NCBI GenBank assembly: GCA_934149325.1
Contig: CAKPEJ010000019.1
Coordinates: 1 to 20,653, forward strand
Length of the DNA stretch: 20,653 nt
From: an uncultured Bacilli bacterium
GTDB taxonomy: Bacteria; Bacillota_I; Bacilli_A; RF39; UBA660
Direction of reading: 5' to 3'
The stretch's first letter is position 1; every line of letters starts with the position of its first letter. Both the position numbers and the translations under genes were made by a program. Below are positions 1 through 7,790 of this stretch, piece after piece. The notes beneath the pieces are model-generated. The model was not told the DNA's origin, made no database searches, and worked only from the letters and a program-made list of their open reading frames with translations.

Positions 1-1809
1 CTCTGTTTTTTCATTTATTACTTTATTATTATCATAAAATCTTACTGTATATTTTATTACTTCATATTTTGCATATAATGTTATATTTCTTGTTACTATT
101 TCATCTTCTACTTTAAATCTTTCTTCACTATTCTTTTCATACCATCCTACAAATCTATAATATTTCTTTTCTGGATCCGTTGGTTTTGTTATTGTTCCTT
201 TATACTCTATCTCCTGTTTATTATATTCTTCTCCTTCATTTATAAATCTTACTGTATATTTATTTTTTTCATATTTACTATATAAATCTATATTTCTTGT
301 GACTGGTTCTAATTTATTATATGCTTCTTCTTTTCCTATTTCGTACCAACCTTTAAATGTATATCCTTCTTTTTTACTTAATTCTGGTTCATTTATTAAA
401 TTTCCTTCTTCTACTAACTCTTCTTTTATTACTTTTCCTTCATCTATATATCTTACTTTATATGGTTCTTTATTTCTTTCATATCTTGCATATAATATTA
501 TATCTTTTGTTACTTCATTTTCATAATTATATTTATTTGTATAATTTATATCTGTGTACCATCCTATAAATTTCTTTTCTTCATTTTCTGGATCACTTAT
601 TTTTCCTATTTTTTCTCCTTCTAATACTTCTTCTTCATGATATATTTTACCATTATTTATATATGTTACTTTATGATATATTTCTCCTGTTACACTTACT
701 TTATTTATATATCTTTTTGCTTCTTTTGTTTTTTCTATATCTAATACTATTTTTAATTCTTTTTCTTCTCCTGCTTTTATTTTACTTTTTGATAGTGTTT
801 TATTTTTTATTATTCCATTTTCTTCTTCCCATCCACTATTCTTTTCTTTATTAAAACTCATTCCTTCTGGTATTTCTTCTTTTATTATTTTCGCATACCC
901 TGCTTTTTTACCTTTATTTTTTACTACTATTTTATATTCTACTTCTCCATCTATTTCTTTTAAGTTCTTTACTACTTGTTGTACTCTTTCTATTTTATTA
1001 TAACTATATTCTTCTTCCTTTCCATTATTTCTTATTCTTACTTTATTTACATATTTCTTTATACTTACCTTAAATGGCTCTACTTCTCTTACTTCTATTA
1101 TTTCTTCTATATTTCCATTTACATTTATATTTTCTTCTTTTACTTTTTCATATTTTTCTTCTTTTATTTCTAATTTGTATTCTCCATTTTCTATATCACT
1201 TATTGAATACTTTCCTTTTTCATCTGTATATGTTCTTTTTATTTCTTTATTTCCTTTTATTAAGGCTAATTCTATATTTTTTATTCCTTCTTTTGTTTTT
1301 TCATTTATTACTCTTCCTGTTATTCCTGTTGTTTCTACTTCTATACTTTCTGTTCCTACATTTACTTCTTCTTCATTTTCTTTTATTTTTATACTAGGAT
1401 TTATACTATATCCATTTGGAGCGTTATTTAATTCTATTTCTATTTTTGTTTTATATTCTTTATTTATTTCTAAATTACTTACTGTTAATTCTAATACTTT
1501 TCCTTCTTCTTTTATTTTACTTATTACATTTTCTTCTTCTTTTTCTTTAAAATGTGCATACTCTACACTATTTATTCTTGCCTCTATTATTATTTTATTT
1601 GAATTCTTTGGTGTATATTTTACTTCATATTTTACTATTTCATTTCCTTTTACTTTTTTTGATGCATTTAAAACATCTCCCGCTACTTTACTTTGCGTGA
1701 TTGTTTTACTTATTTCTTCTTTTTTATCTATTTTATTTACCATAAATATTACTATTAATATTGTTAATATTGTTATCCCTATTTTTATTAATTTTTCTTT
1801 ATTTTTCAT
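1..1809 (-). CDS. Repeat-rich surface protein (Listeria/Bacteroides repeats), 3' end outside window
   Basis: An uninterrupted minus-strand frame of 603 codons runs from an ATG at 1809 (AGGAGTGATAAA just upstream) to the window edge with no stop, so the C-terminus is missing. Residues 1-8 are Lys-rich and about 9-23 form a hydrophobic segment, a signal peptide or N-terminal anchor. Residues ~164-220 look like a carboxypeptidase-regulatory/CNA-B-like beta sandwich (TGRVINEKTKEGIKNIELAL, then YTDEKGKYSI). Residues ~250-370 resemble a DUF11-type domain. From ~374 there are three complete units of about 70 residues and the start of a fourth, each with VRYI/VRFI near its start, GWY in the middle and LYARYE/LYAKYE at the end. 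This is the Listeria/Bacteroides repeat (Flg_new, PF09479) of internalin-like surface proteins. By family it should be exported and displayed, perhaps in adhesion. An LPXTG or other anchor would lie outside the window. It has its own promoter. Confidence 0.85.
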   Translation of the reverse strand, partial: MKNKEKLIKIGITILTILIVIFMVNKIDKKEEISKTITQSKVAGDVLNASKKVKGNEIVKYEVKYTPKNSNKIIIEARINSVEYAHFKEKEEENVISKIKEEGKVLELTVSNLEINKEYKTKIEIELNNAPNGYSINPSIKIKENEEEVNVGTESIEVETTGITGRVINEKTKEGIKNIELALIKGNKEIKRTYTDEKGKYSISDIENGEYKLEIKEEKYEKVKEENINVNGNIEEIIEVREVEPFKVSIKKYVNKVRIRNNGKEEEYSYNKIERVQQVVKNLKEIDGEVEYKIVVKNKGKKAGYAKIIKEEIPEGMSFNKEKNSGWEEENGIIKNKTLSKSKIKAGEEKELKIVLDIEKTKEAKRYINKVSVTGEIYHKVTYINNGKIYHEEEVLEGEKIGKISDPENEEKKFIGWYTDINYTNKYNYENEVTKDIILYARYERNKEPYKVRYIDEGKVIKEELVEEGNLINEPELSKKEGYTFKGWYEIGKEEAYNKLEPVTRNIDLYSKYEKNKYTVRFINEGEEYNKQEIEYKGTITKPTDPEKKYYRFVGWYEKNSEERFKVEDEIVTRNITLYAKYEVIKYTVRFYDNNKVINEKTE

Positions 1810-1839
1810 TTTATCACTCCTAGTATAATATATACATTA

Positions 1840-1869
1840 ATTATACCATTTTTTAGTCTTGTTTTTCAA
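1840..1869 (-). promoter_or_regulatory. Promoter of the surface-protein gene
   Basis: On the minus strand, TTGAAA (1869-1864) and TATAAT (1845-1840) are separated by 18 bases. TGG directly before TATAAT makes an extended -10. The start codon follows about 30 bases later, after an AGGAG site. Confidence 0.7.
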
Positions 1870-1892
1870 TGATTTTATATTGTTTTTTTAAC

Positions 1893-1921
1893 AAAAAAAA
1901 GAGATTTTTTTAATCTCTTTT
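1893..1921 (-). terminator. Intrinsic terminator after thrS
   Basis: A perfect 10-bp stem, AAAAGAGATT/AATCTCTTTT, with a 5-base loop is followed on the minus strand by a run of eight T. It lies 9 bases beyond the thrS stop. Confidence 0.88.
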
Positions 1922-1929
1922 AAAACATA

Positions 1930-3690
1930 TTATTTGTAACATTCTATTTGATTTTTTAAAAGTGTAACAAAATCTTCTTTTGATACAGTTATTGTTTCTT
2001 CAGTACCATATTTTCTATAAGAAACATTTCCATTTTCCTTTTCTTTATCACCTAGAACTAATAAAACTGGTATTTTTCTAGTTACTGACTCTCTTAATTT
2101 ATATCCTAATTTTTCTTCTCTACTATCAAGTTCTACTCTTATTCCATTCTCAAGCAATAATTTTTCTATTTCTTTTGCATATCTTAAATGATATTCATTA
2201 TTAACAGGAATAATATTTACTTGAACTGGTGAAAGCCATATAGGTAATACTCCTTTTGTTTCTTCTAGTAAGAAAGAAATAAATCTGTCAGATGAACCTA
2301 AAATTGCTCTATGTATAACAACTGGTCTTACTTTTGATCCATCTTTATCTATATAAGTTAAATCAAATCTCTCTGGTAAAGAAAAATCTAATTGGCATGT
2401 TGGGATTGTTATATCATGACCTAATGCTGTTTTTATTTGTATATCTATTTTTGGACCATAGAATGCCGCTTCTCCTTCAGCTTCATAAAAATCTATATTT
2501 AATTCATTTAATATTTCTCTTAATTGGCTTTCAGCAGTTTCCCACATTTCATCATTATCAATATATTTTTCTTTATTATTTTTATTCCTTTTTGATAATC
2601 TAAATTTAAATGTATCTTTTGAAAAACCAAAATCATCAATATATACATTGAATATTAAATTAATAACATTTCCAACTTCTTCTTTAATTTGATCTGGTCT
2701 TACAAATAAATGTGCATCATTTTGACACATTTGTCTAACTCTTTCAAGACCACAAACTGCTCCTGAAGATTCATATCTAAAATCATTAGCAAGTTCACCT
2801 ATTCTTATAGGTAAATCTCTATATGATCGTAAACTATTTTTATATATTAACATATGATGTGGACAATTCATTGGTCTTAACACTAATTCTTCATTATCCA
2901 TATGCATTATTGGAAACATATCTTCTTTATAATGATCCCAATGTCCACTTATTTTATATAAATCTGTAGTTGCTAAAGATGGTGTATAAACATGTTTATA
3001 TCCAAGTTTTAATTCTTTATCTTGTATATATCTTTCTAAAGTTCTTCTAATTGTTGCACCATATGGTAAATACATAGGAAGTCCTGCACCTATTAATTGA
3101 TGAGTCATAAATAAATTTAAATCTTTACCTATTTTTCTATGATCTCTTAATTTTGCATCTTCTAATTCTTTTAAATGATTATTTAAATCTTCCTCTGTTT
3201 TAAAACATACTCCATAAATTCTTTGAAGCATTTTATTTTTTGAATCACCTTTATAATATGCTCCTGAAACTTTTAATAATTTGAAATATTTCATAGATTT
3301 AGTTGTAGGCATATGTGGTCCACGACATAAATCAATAAAGTCATCTTGTTTGTATGCACTTATTATCTCATCATCAGCTAAATTTTGAATAATATCAACC
3401 TTATATGGATCATCCTTAAACATATCTAAAGCTTCTTTTTTACTTATTTCAAGTCTTGTAATTCTTTTATCACTTTTTGATATTTTTTTCATTTCTTTTT
3501 CTATTTTAGGCAAATCTTCTTCTTTAATAACTTCGTCACCTAAATCCACATCATAATAAAATCCTTCTTCTATTACTGGTCCTACCCAAAATTTTGCATT
3601 TGGATAAAGTCTTCTTAAAGCATGTGCAAGTAAATGTGCACAACTATGATTTAAGACACTTAATTCTTCATTTTCTTTTATATTTATCAT
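1930..3690 (-). CDS. thrS: Threonyl-tRNA synthetase without TGS domain
   Basis: Class II threonine-tRNA ligase, which charges tRNA-Thr in the cytoplasm. I start it at the ATG at 3690, whose ATGA overlaps the stop of the preceding gene; a longer reading from 3723 has no ribosome site in a sensible place. This gives 586 residues against about 640 in Bacillus. The missing part is the N-terminal TGS domain: the protein opens directly with the editing domain. Its HxxxH is at H15/H19 (HSCAHLLAH) and CRGPH at C122/H126, so mischarged Ser-tRNA editing should be kept. Motif 2 is around FRYESSG, motif 3 around IHRAILGSSDRF. The zinc ligands C276 (MNCPHH), H327 (NDAHLF) and H460 (VIHRAI) are all present. 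An anticodon-binding domain (LPIWLSPVQV onward) ends the protein. Expression is governed by the T-box at 4205-4412 and probably by translational coupling to the upstream gene. Confidence 0.97.
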   Translation of the reverse strand: MINIKENEELSVLNHSCAHLLAHALRRLYPNAKFWVGPVIEEGFYYDVDLGDEVIKEEDLPKIEKEMKKISKSDKRITRLEISKKEALDMFKDDPYKVDIIQNLADDEIISAYKQDDFIDLCRGPHMPTTKSMKYFKLLKVSGAYYKGDSKNKMLQRIYGVCFKTEEDLNNHLKELEDAKLRDHRKIGKDLNLFMTHQLIGAGLPMYLPYGATIRRTLERYIQDKELKLGYKHVYTPSLATTDLYKISGHWDHYKEDMFPIMHMDNEELVLRPMNCPHHMLIYKNSLRSYRDLPIRIGELANDFRYESSGAVCGLERVRQMCQNDAHLFVRPDQIKEEVGNVINLIFNVYIDDFGFSKDTFKFRLSKRNKNNKEKYIDNDEMWETAESQLREILNELNIDFYEAEGEAAFYGPKIDIQIKTALGHDITIPTCQLDFSLPERFDLTYIDKDGSKVRPVVIHRAILGSSDRFISFLLEETKGVLPIWLSPVQVNIIPVNNEYHLRYAKEIEKLLLENGIRVELDSREEKLGYKLRESVTRKIPVLLVLGDKEKENGNVSYRKYGTEETITVSKEDFVTLLKNQIECYK

Positions 3691-4187
3691 CTTAATCCAA
3701 CCTTTCCTCTCATTCCATGACAATTTCTATTTACTAAAACTTTGTTTCTATTTATTTTTGATGTAATATAATCTTCCTCTTCATCAATTAATTGTTTTTC
3801 AATTACATCTCCCCTACAAGTCTCAACATATCCTTGAGATTTTAGAAATTCTCTTCTAGCTTTATATGTTCTTTTTTTATTTTCTAAACTACGTAATTCC
3901 TCTTCTAACATTTCTATATTAGTAATTCTAGGGTTATGATATGGTATTACCTTACCAAATTCATCTTTAATAAGTAAAATTTTACCAGCTAGTAAATCAG
4001 TCTTTTTTATTTGATTAAATTTAGCTCTTTTTGGAATTCTATATTTTTTATCAAATAAATATAAATTCATATCATCATGTGTTAACTTTCCATCAAAAAC
4101 TACACCTTTATTTACATCTTTCTCATTAAAAACAAAATTCATCATAAACTTTCTTATTTCAATTACATATTTCGCACTTACTTTCAT
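3687..4187 (-). CDS. Unknown 166-aa protein, first gene of the T-box/thrS unit
   Basis: I do not recognise this protein. It starts at an ATG at 4187, eleven bases after an AGGAGG ribosome site, right behind the T-box terminator, and its TGA overlaps the thrS ATG (ATGA). It is basic, soluble-looking and has no membrane segment. Residues ~60-85 read like a small beta unit (LAGKILLIKDEFGKVIPYHN). Residues ~90-118 are a charged helix (EMLEEELRSLENKKRTYKAR). The C-terminus is Arg/Lys/Gly-rich (NRNCHGMRGKVGLR) with an isolated Cys-His. Its place means it is transcribed only when uncharged tRNA-Thr accumulates, so a role linked to threonine supply, tRNA or translation is a reasonable inference, but no catalytic motif supports a specific one. 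Confidence 0.85.
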   Translation of the reverse strand: MKVSAKYVIEIRKFMMNFVFNEKDVNKGVVFDGKLTHDDMNLYLFDKKYRIPKRAKFNQIKKTDLLAGKILLIKDEFGKVIPYHNPRITNIEMLEEELRSLENKKRTYKARREFLKSQGYVETCRGDVIEKQLIDEEEDYITSKINRNKVLVNRNCHGMRGKVGLR

Positions 4188-4204
4188 AAAATACCTCCTA
4201 AAAA

Positions 4205-4412
4205 TGAAAAACTCCCTATAATAAATAAGGAGCGTATAAACGCGGTACCATCCTACCTTGTTACTTAATAATATAACGGTTTTAACCGGGTTAATTTTTT
4301 ATTAACCTACTCATAGGTAGTACTTAATAAATATTTCTATCAGGATTCCATCAAATTCCCAACTCTCTATAAGAAATAATTTTATTAAACATGTCCTAAT
4401 CACTGTAATTAC
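4205..4412 (-). promoter_or_regulatory. T-box riboswitch (threonine, ACU specifier)
   Basis: The leader contains the canonical T-box AGGATGGTACCGCG (4255-4242, minus strand), which pairs with the tRNA acceptor end. Further upstream is the Stem I signature with AGAGAGTTGGGA. In the expected specifier-loop position on the 3' side of Stem I is ACT followed by A (4321-4319), a threonine codon matching the thrS gene downstream. Between them lies a GC-richer hairpin region (about 4262-4312). The T-box is followed by a competing terminator. By family, uncharged tRNA-Thr stabilises the antiterminator and lets the 166-aa gene and thrS be transcribed. Confidence 0.95.
4206..4233 (-). terminator. T-box-controlled intrinsic terminator
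   Basis: The stem CTCCTTA/TAGGGAG (7 bp including one G-U, 7-base loop) is followed on the minus strand by TTTTTCATTTTT. It sits just after the T-box sequence and is the regulated off-structure of the riboswitch. Confidence 0.85.
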
Positions 4413-4418
4413 ATTTTT

Positions 4419-4447
4419 ATTTTACATTAGCAATCAATCATTGTCAA
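4419..4447 (-). promoter_or_regulatory. Promoter of the T-box/thrS unit
   Basis: Minus-strand TTGACA (4447-4442) and TAAAAT (4424-4419) are spaced by exactly 17 bases. This puts the transcript start near 4412, at the 5' side of T-box Stem I. The -35 lies only three bases past the stop of the upstream gene. Confidence 0.8.
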
Positions 4448-4450
4448 TAA

Positions 4451-6811
4451 TTAATATGCTCCCGTAAATAAAATTTTCTTTTTTTTCTTTCTGTTTTTAT
4501 AATCAAAATCTGAAACATCTTTATAATTAATAGATGCATTTAAATCTAATAACATATTTTTATGTTCTATTTCTTTAATTCTTTTATTTTTCAAATAACG
4601 AGTTTGATCTAAAGATAATTCATTTAATAAAATAGATTTTATTATTCTTTGATTTTCTAAATATATATAGTTTAATTCTCCTATTAATCCTAAGTCATAA
4701 TTTCCGCAAATATTAAATGGTTCATTAGAATAATGAAATTCACCTAAATTATCAACAATTATTTTATAAATTTCATCTGATTCTTCTTTATCTAATTTAC
4801 ATAATAATGATGTTAACTTACTATAAAGATCTGTATTAATAAATCTTTTTTCTTCAACACCATAATATGTTATAGGTAACTTACTTTTTATAGCTATATC
4901 TAAATATAGATCATTAATTATCTTCTTTGTTACATAATATATTTTTTCATTAGTTGTTCCAATCATTCCCAAATTTTTAATATTATTAATCTTTGATGAA
5001 AATTTACTTAACTCTGTATACATTTCACTATTTTCATAATCATATTTTGGTCTTATTTTTGCTTTATAAATTTTAAAATTAGATATTTTATTAGTTTTAT
5101 CTACTGAAAATTCATAAACTAAACAAGATGTATCCTTTTCATTTTTAAATTCAAATTTTTCTAAAATTCTATTATCTATACGTTCATGTTTCAACATTTG
5201 ATTATATATATAACTATTTATAGAAGTATCTGTTGGAATAAAATTTGACATATCAGGAACACATACTTTTACAATTTTTTCATCTTCTTTTTCCGTTATA
5301 TTATAAGCAACATTTTTATTATTCAAAACAATAACTTCACTATCAAATAAATCTATTTCATCTTTAGCATACTTACAAGTTGGCGCAGATTTAGAAACAT
5401 AATGAATTTGATTTTCTAAAGATCCTTCATTTAATTTTTTTAATTCATATTCTTTTTTATTATAGTTATAGTAATACGTTGATAATAATTTAGTATCTTC
5501 CATTATTTTCTTTTTCTTTTTATCACTTTTTATAATAATTGTACTTACTATATCATCATCTAAAATTATTTGTTTTAATGATGTATCATTAGTAAGTCTT
5601 CTAATAAAAGTATATATTTGTTTATTAATTCTACCCTCTACATCTTTATCTACATGTAAGTAAGGATTCTTTGTAATTAAAAGATATACAGATTTTAAAT
5701 ATTCAATATTAATATAATTATTTGTTTCTTTATTCAATAATTTTTCATAATTTTCTAAATATAACTTAAGAATATATTCAATTATATGAACATTGTTTTT
5801 TGATGTATTTATTATATTCGGATGAGCTATAATTAACTTTTTAATAATAAAATAATTATTTTCATCATAGAGTAAACTTTCAATAATATCAAATTCACTA
5901 TTTTTAAAATTAGAAACTGAATTATTATAGATTGAATTCATAAGTTCATATTCTTTTAAAATATTTATTACGTTTTTAAGTATTTTATGTTCATTACTAT
6001 CCTTGTTATAGCTTATTTTTCTTACCTTTGATGCATCTAATATAGATATTAATAAATCATCTACATCCTTACTTTTTCTTTCATTATTTAATCTATCTAC
6101 TATATCATTTATACATAATACTAGATTTTCATTTATATCATATTTTCTTATTATATCTCTAACTATTTCCATAACATCTTTTAAAGAGTAAGAAGATGTA
6201 CTTTTACCATTTAATATTTCATAATATATTGCATCATCATTTTTATCATTTTCTTCAAAAGTATCTTTTTTTATTTCTTTATTTGAGTTTAAAAATACAT
6301 TTTTTTCTTTAGATGTATTTTTATTTTTTTCTTTATTATATTCTTTTTGTAAAGTATCAAAATATGCAATTAATTTTTTCATTTTAACATAATCTTTTTT
6401 ATTTAATTTATTTATATTTTCTCTTAAACTAAGTTTAATTTTTTTAATAAGTATTATCTTTTTATTTATATTATTTTCAATTTTTAAACTATTAAAAAGT
6501 TCATATATATTAATTTTAAATCTATAATCTAATGATATTATTTCACTATATGAAATAGGACATTTTACTTTTTTCATAACTATATCATTATCAAGTTCAT
6601 CCAGCATAATATATAATTCAACTAATGAACTTCTTATTTTTCTTATTTGTTGTTTATGTTTTGTCTTTTTATTAAATAATTCAAGCGATTTTAAATCAAG
6701 TTTCTTTAATTTATAGTATTTTTCTTCTAAATCTTTTATTAAAAATAAAATTGATTCTCTATATTTATCCTTTGGTAAATTTTTTATTTTTTCATAATTT
6801 AATTCTAACAT
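4451..6811 (-). CDS. Large protein with a probable degenerate RNB (RNase II/R-like) domain
   Basis: I start it at the ATG at 6811, which has GGGGTG 8 bases upstream; an ATG six codons earlier has no ribosome site. The 786-aa product is Lys/Asn/Ile-rich. Residues ~1-450 look helical and are unrecognised. From ~480 to ~730 the order of motifs follows an RNB exonuclease domain. EIDLFDSEVIVL stands where family members have IDxxDAxDxDDAI. VKVCVPDMSNFIPTDTSIN matches the LxVHIADVSxYVxxGSxLD stretch. LVYEFSVDKTNKISNFKIYK matches the strand region after the LPxxL segment. YSNEPFNICGNYDLGLIGEL matches YSxxNxGHFGLAxxxY. The catalytic TSPIRRYxDL that should follow is replaced by YLENQRIIKS, and most metal-binding aspartates are gone. 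There are no recognisable cold-shock or S1 domains. I infer a catalytically dead RNB-fold protein, perhaps RNA-binding. It occupies the ytxC position between dnaI and thrS of Bacillus but is not similar to what I recall of YtxC. Confidence 0.6.
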   Translation of the reverse strand: MLELNYEKIKNLPKDKYRESILFLIKDLEEKYYKLKKLDLKSLELFNKKTKHKQQIRKIRSSLVELYIMLDELDNDIVMKKVKCPISYSEIISLDYRFKINIYELFNSLKIENNINKKIILIKKIKLSLRENINKLNKKDYVKMKKLIAYFDTLQKEYNKEKNKNTSKEKNVFLNSNKEIKKDTFEENDKNDDAIYYEILNGKSTSSYSLKDVMEIVRDIIRKYDINENLVLCINDIVDRLNNERKSKDVDDLLISILDASKVRKISYNKDSNEHKILKNVINILKEYELMNSIYNNSVSNFKNSEFDIIESLLYDENNYFIIKKLIIAHPNIINTSKNNVHIIEYILKLYLENYEKLLNKETNNYINIEYLKSVYLLITKNPYLHVDKDVEGRINKQIYTFIRRLTNDTSLKQIILDDDIVSTIIIKSDKKKKKIMEDTKLLSTYYYNYNKKEYELKKLNEGSLENQIHYVSKSAPTCKYAKDEIDLFDSEVIVLNNKNVAYNITEKEDEKIVKVCVPDMSNFIPTDTSINSYIYNQMLKHERIDNRILEKFEFKNEKDTSCLVYEFSVDKTNKISNFKIYKAKIRPKYDYENSEMYTELSKFSSKINNIKNLGMIGTTNEKIYYVTKKIINDLYLDIAIKSKLPITYYGVEEKRFINTDLYSKLTSLLCKLDKEESDEIYKIIVDNLGEFHYSNEPFNICGNYDLGLIGELNYIYLENQRIIKSILLNELSLDQTRYLKNKRIKEIEHKNMLLDLNASINYKDVSDFDYKNRKKKKKILFTGAY

Positions 6812-6839
6812 ATAAAACACCCCACACATTTCTAAACTT

Positions 6840-6868
6840 ATTATAAATTAAAAAAAGTAAAAATACAA
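6840..6868 (-). promoter_or_regulatory. Promoter of the RNB-like gene
   Basis: Minus-strand TTGTAT (6868-6863) and TATAAT (6845-6840) are separated by 17 bases, about 30 bases ahead of the start codon. The -35 overlaps the hairpin at the end of dnaI. Confidence 0.6.
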
Positions 6869-6885
6869 TAGAATTATACTCTATT
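6853..6885 (-). terminator. Weak terminator or attenuator at the end of dnaI
   Basis: The minus strand shows the 6-bp stem AATAGA/TCTATT with a 7-base loop, then GTATTTTTACTTTTTTT. The stem is AT-only, so read-through into the RNB-like gene is likely. It overlaps the dnaI stop codon. Confidence 0.45.
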
Positions 6886-7782
6886 ATTTTTACTAATTAA
6901 TTTTATATCATCTGTTAAATATTTTATTCTCTCTATTATACGTTTTGCCTTTAATCTATCTACCTTATCTTTACCTTCACTTAAATGTACTTCTAACTCC
7001 TCTATTGATAAATTAGACGTAAAAAATGTAGGTAATTTTTCATCCATTCTATACTGTAATATTGGACCTAATATTTCATCTCTTGACCAAGATGATATAC
7101 TTTCTGCACCTATATCATCTAATAAAAGCAAATCTGATTTTCTAGCATACTCAAATTGTTCATCAAAATCTGTTTTAAAAGAGGCTTTTAAGCTTCTTAA
7201 AAACTCAGGATAATAAATCATTGCTACTTTGTAACCATTTTTAGCAAGTTCATTCATCGCAGCAGAAACCAAATAAGATTTTCCTGATCCAAAATTACCA
7301 CTTAAATATAAACCTTTATGTGCATCACCATTTTTATAATTTTTTATAAAACCAGTAAGCCATTTTATTACCTCAACCCTATTTTTGTCATCAGTATAAA
7401 TATCTTTCATTTTAGCATTTCTAATATTTTTAGATACTTCAAACATATATCCATTTTTCATATATTCTATTTCTTCTAATTGTTTTGATTTTATTTTACA
7501 TAAGTCATACGAAAAAATTAATTCATTATCAACAGCTTTAGGAGTAAAAACAAAACCTGCTATTTCATTCTTACAAGTTTCAATACCTTTACAATTTTTA
7601 CAATTACTTTTTTCTTTAGAACATTGAAGAAGTTTAGTAGTATATTTCATAAGTTCTTTCTCACTTATATTTAAGTTATTAACAATATTTTTAAAATCAT
7701 CATTTTTTGATGCTTTATAAAATTCAAGTTCTAATTCATCATTATTAAATTTATCATATTTTTTAAGATTAATTTTTTCCAT
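6874..7782 (-). CDS. dnaI: Primosomal helicase loader DnaI
   Basis: AAA+ ATPase that loads the replicative helicase onto DNA at origins and restart sites, working with DnaB and DnaD (roles known from Bacillus). At 302 aa it is close to the 311 of B. subtilis. The N-terminal part has the Cys cluster expected for the zinc-binding helicase-interaction domain (C54, C61, C64, C70, C95). The ATPase follows: Walker A GNFGSGKS at 162-169, Walker B LLLLDD at 218-223, sensor-1 TSN at 255-257, and the Arg motif RIIERI at 281-286. The start ATG is preceded by GAGGTAA, which overlaps the TGA stop of dnaB; the gap is 8 bases, so the two genes are one operon and probably translationally coupled. Confidence 0.96.
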   Translation of the reverse strand: MEKINLKKYDKFNNDELELEFYKASKNDDFKNIVNNLNISEKELMKYTTKLLQCSKEKSNCKNCKGIETCKNEIAGFVFTPKAVDNELIFSYDLCKIKSKQLEEIEYMKNGYMFEVSKNIRNAKMKDIYTDDKNRVEVIKWLTGFIKNYKNGDAHKGLYLSGNFGSGKSYLVSAAMNELAKNGYKVAMIYYPEFLRSLKASFKTDFDEQFEYARKSDLLLLDDIGAESISSWSRDEILGPILQYRMDEKLPTFFTSNLSIEELEVHLSEGKDKVDRLKAKRIIERIKYLTDDIKLISKNNRV

Positions 7783-7790
7783 TATTTACC

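Noticed and set aside
299..1828. Several plus-strand open frames rich in Leu, Phe and Tyr or Ser
   Set aside because: They are the opposite strand of the surface-protein gene, whose minus-strand frame is continuous, has a signal segment, a promoter, a ribosome site and recognisable domains.
2334..2603. Plus-strand open frame inside thrS
   Set aside because: It is antisense to the conserved catalytic core of ThrRS and has no ribosome site.
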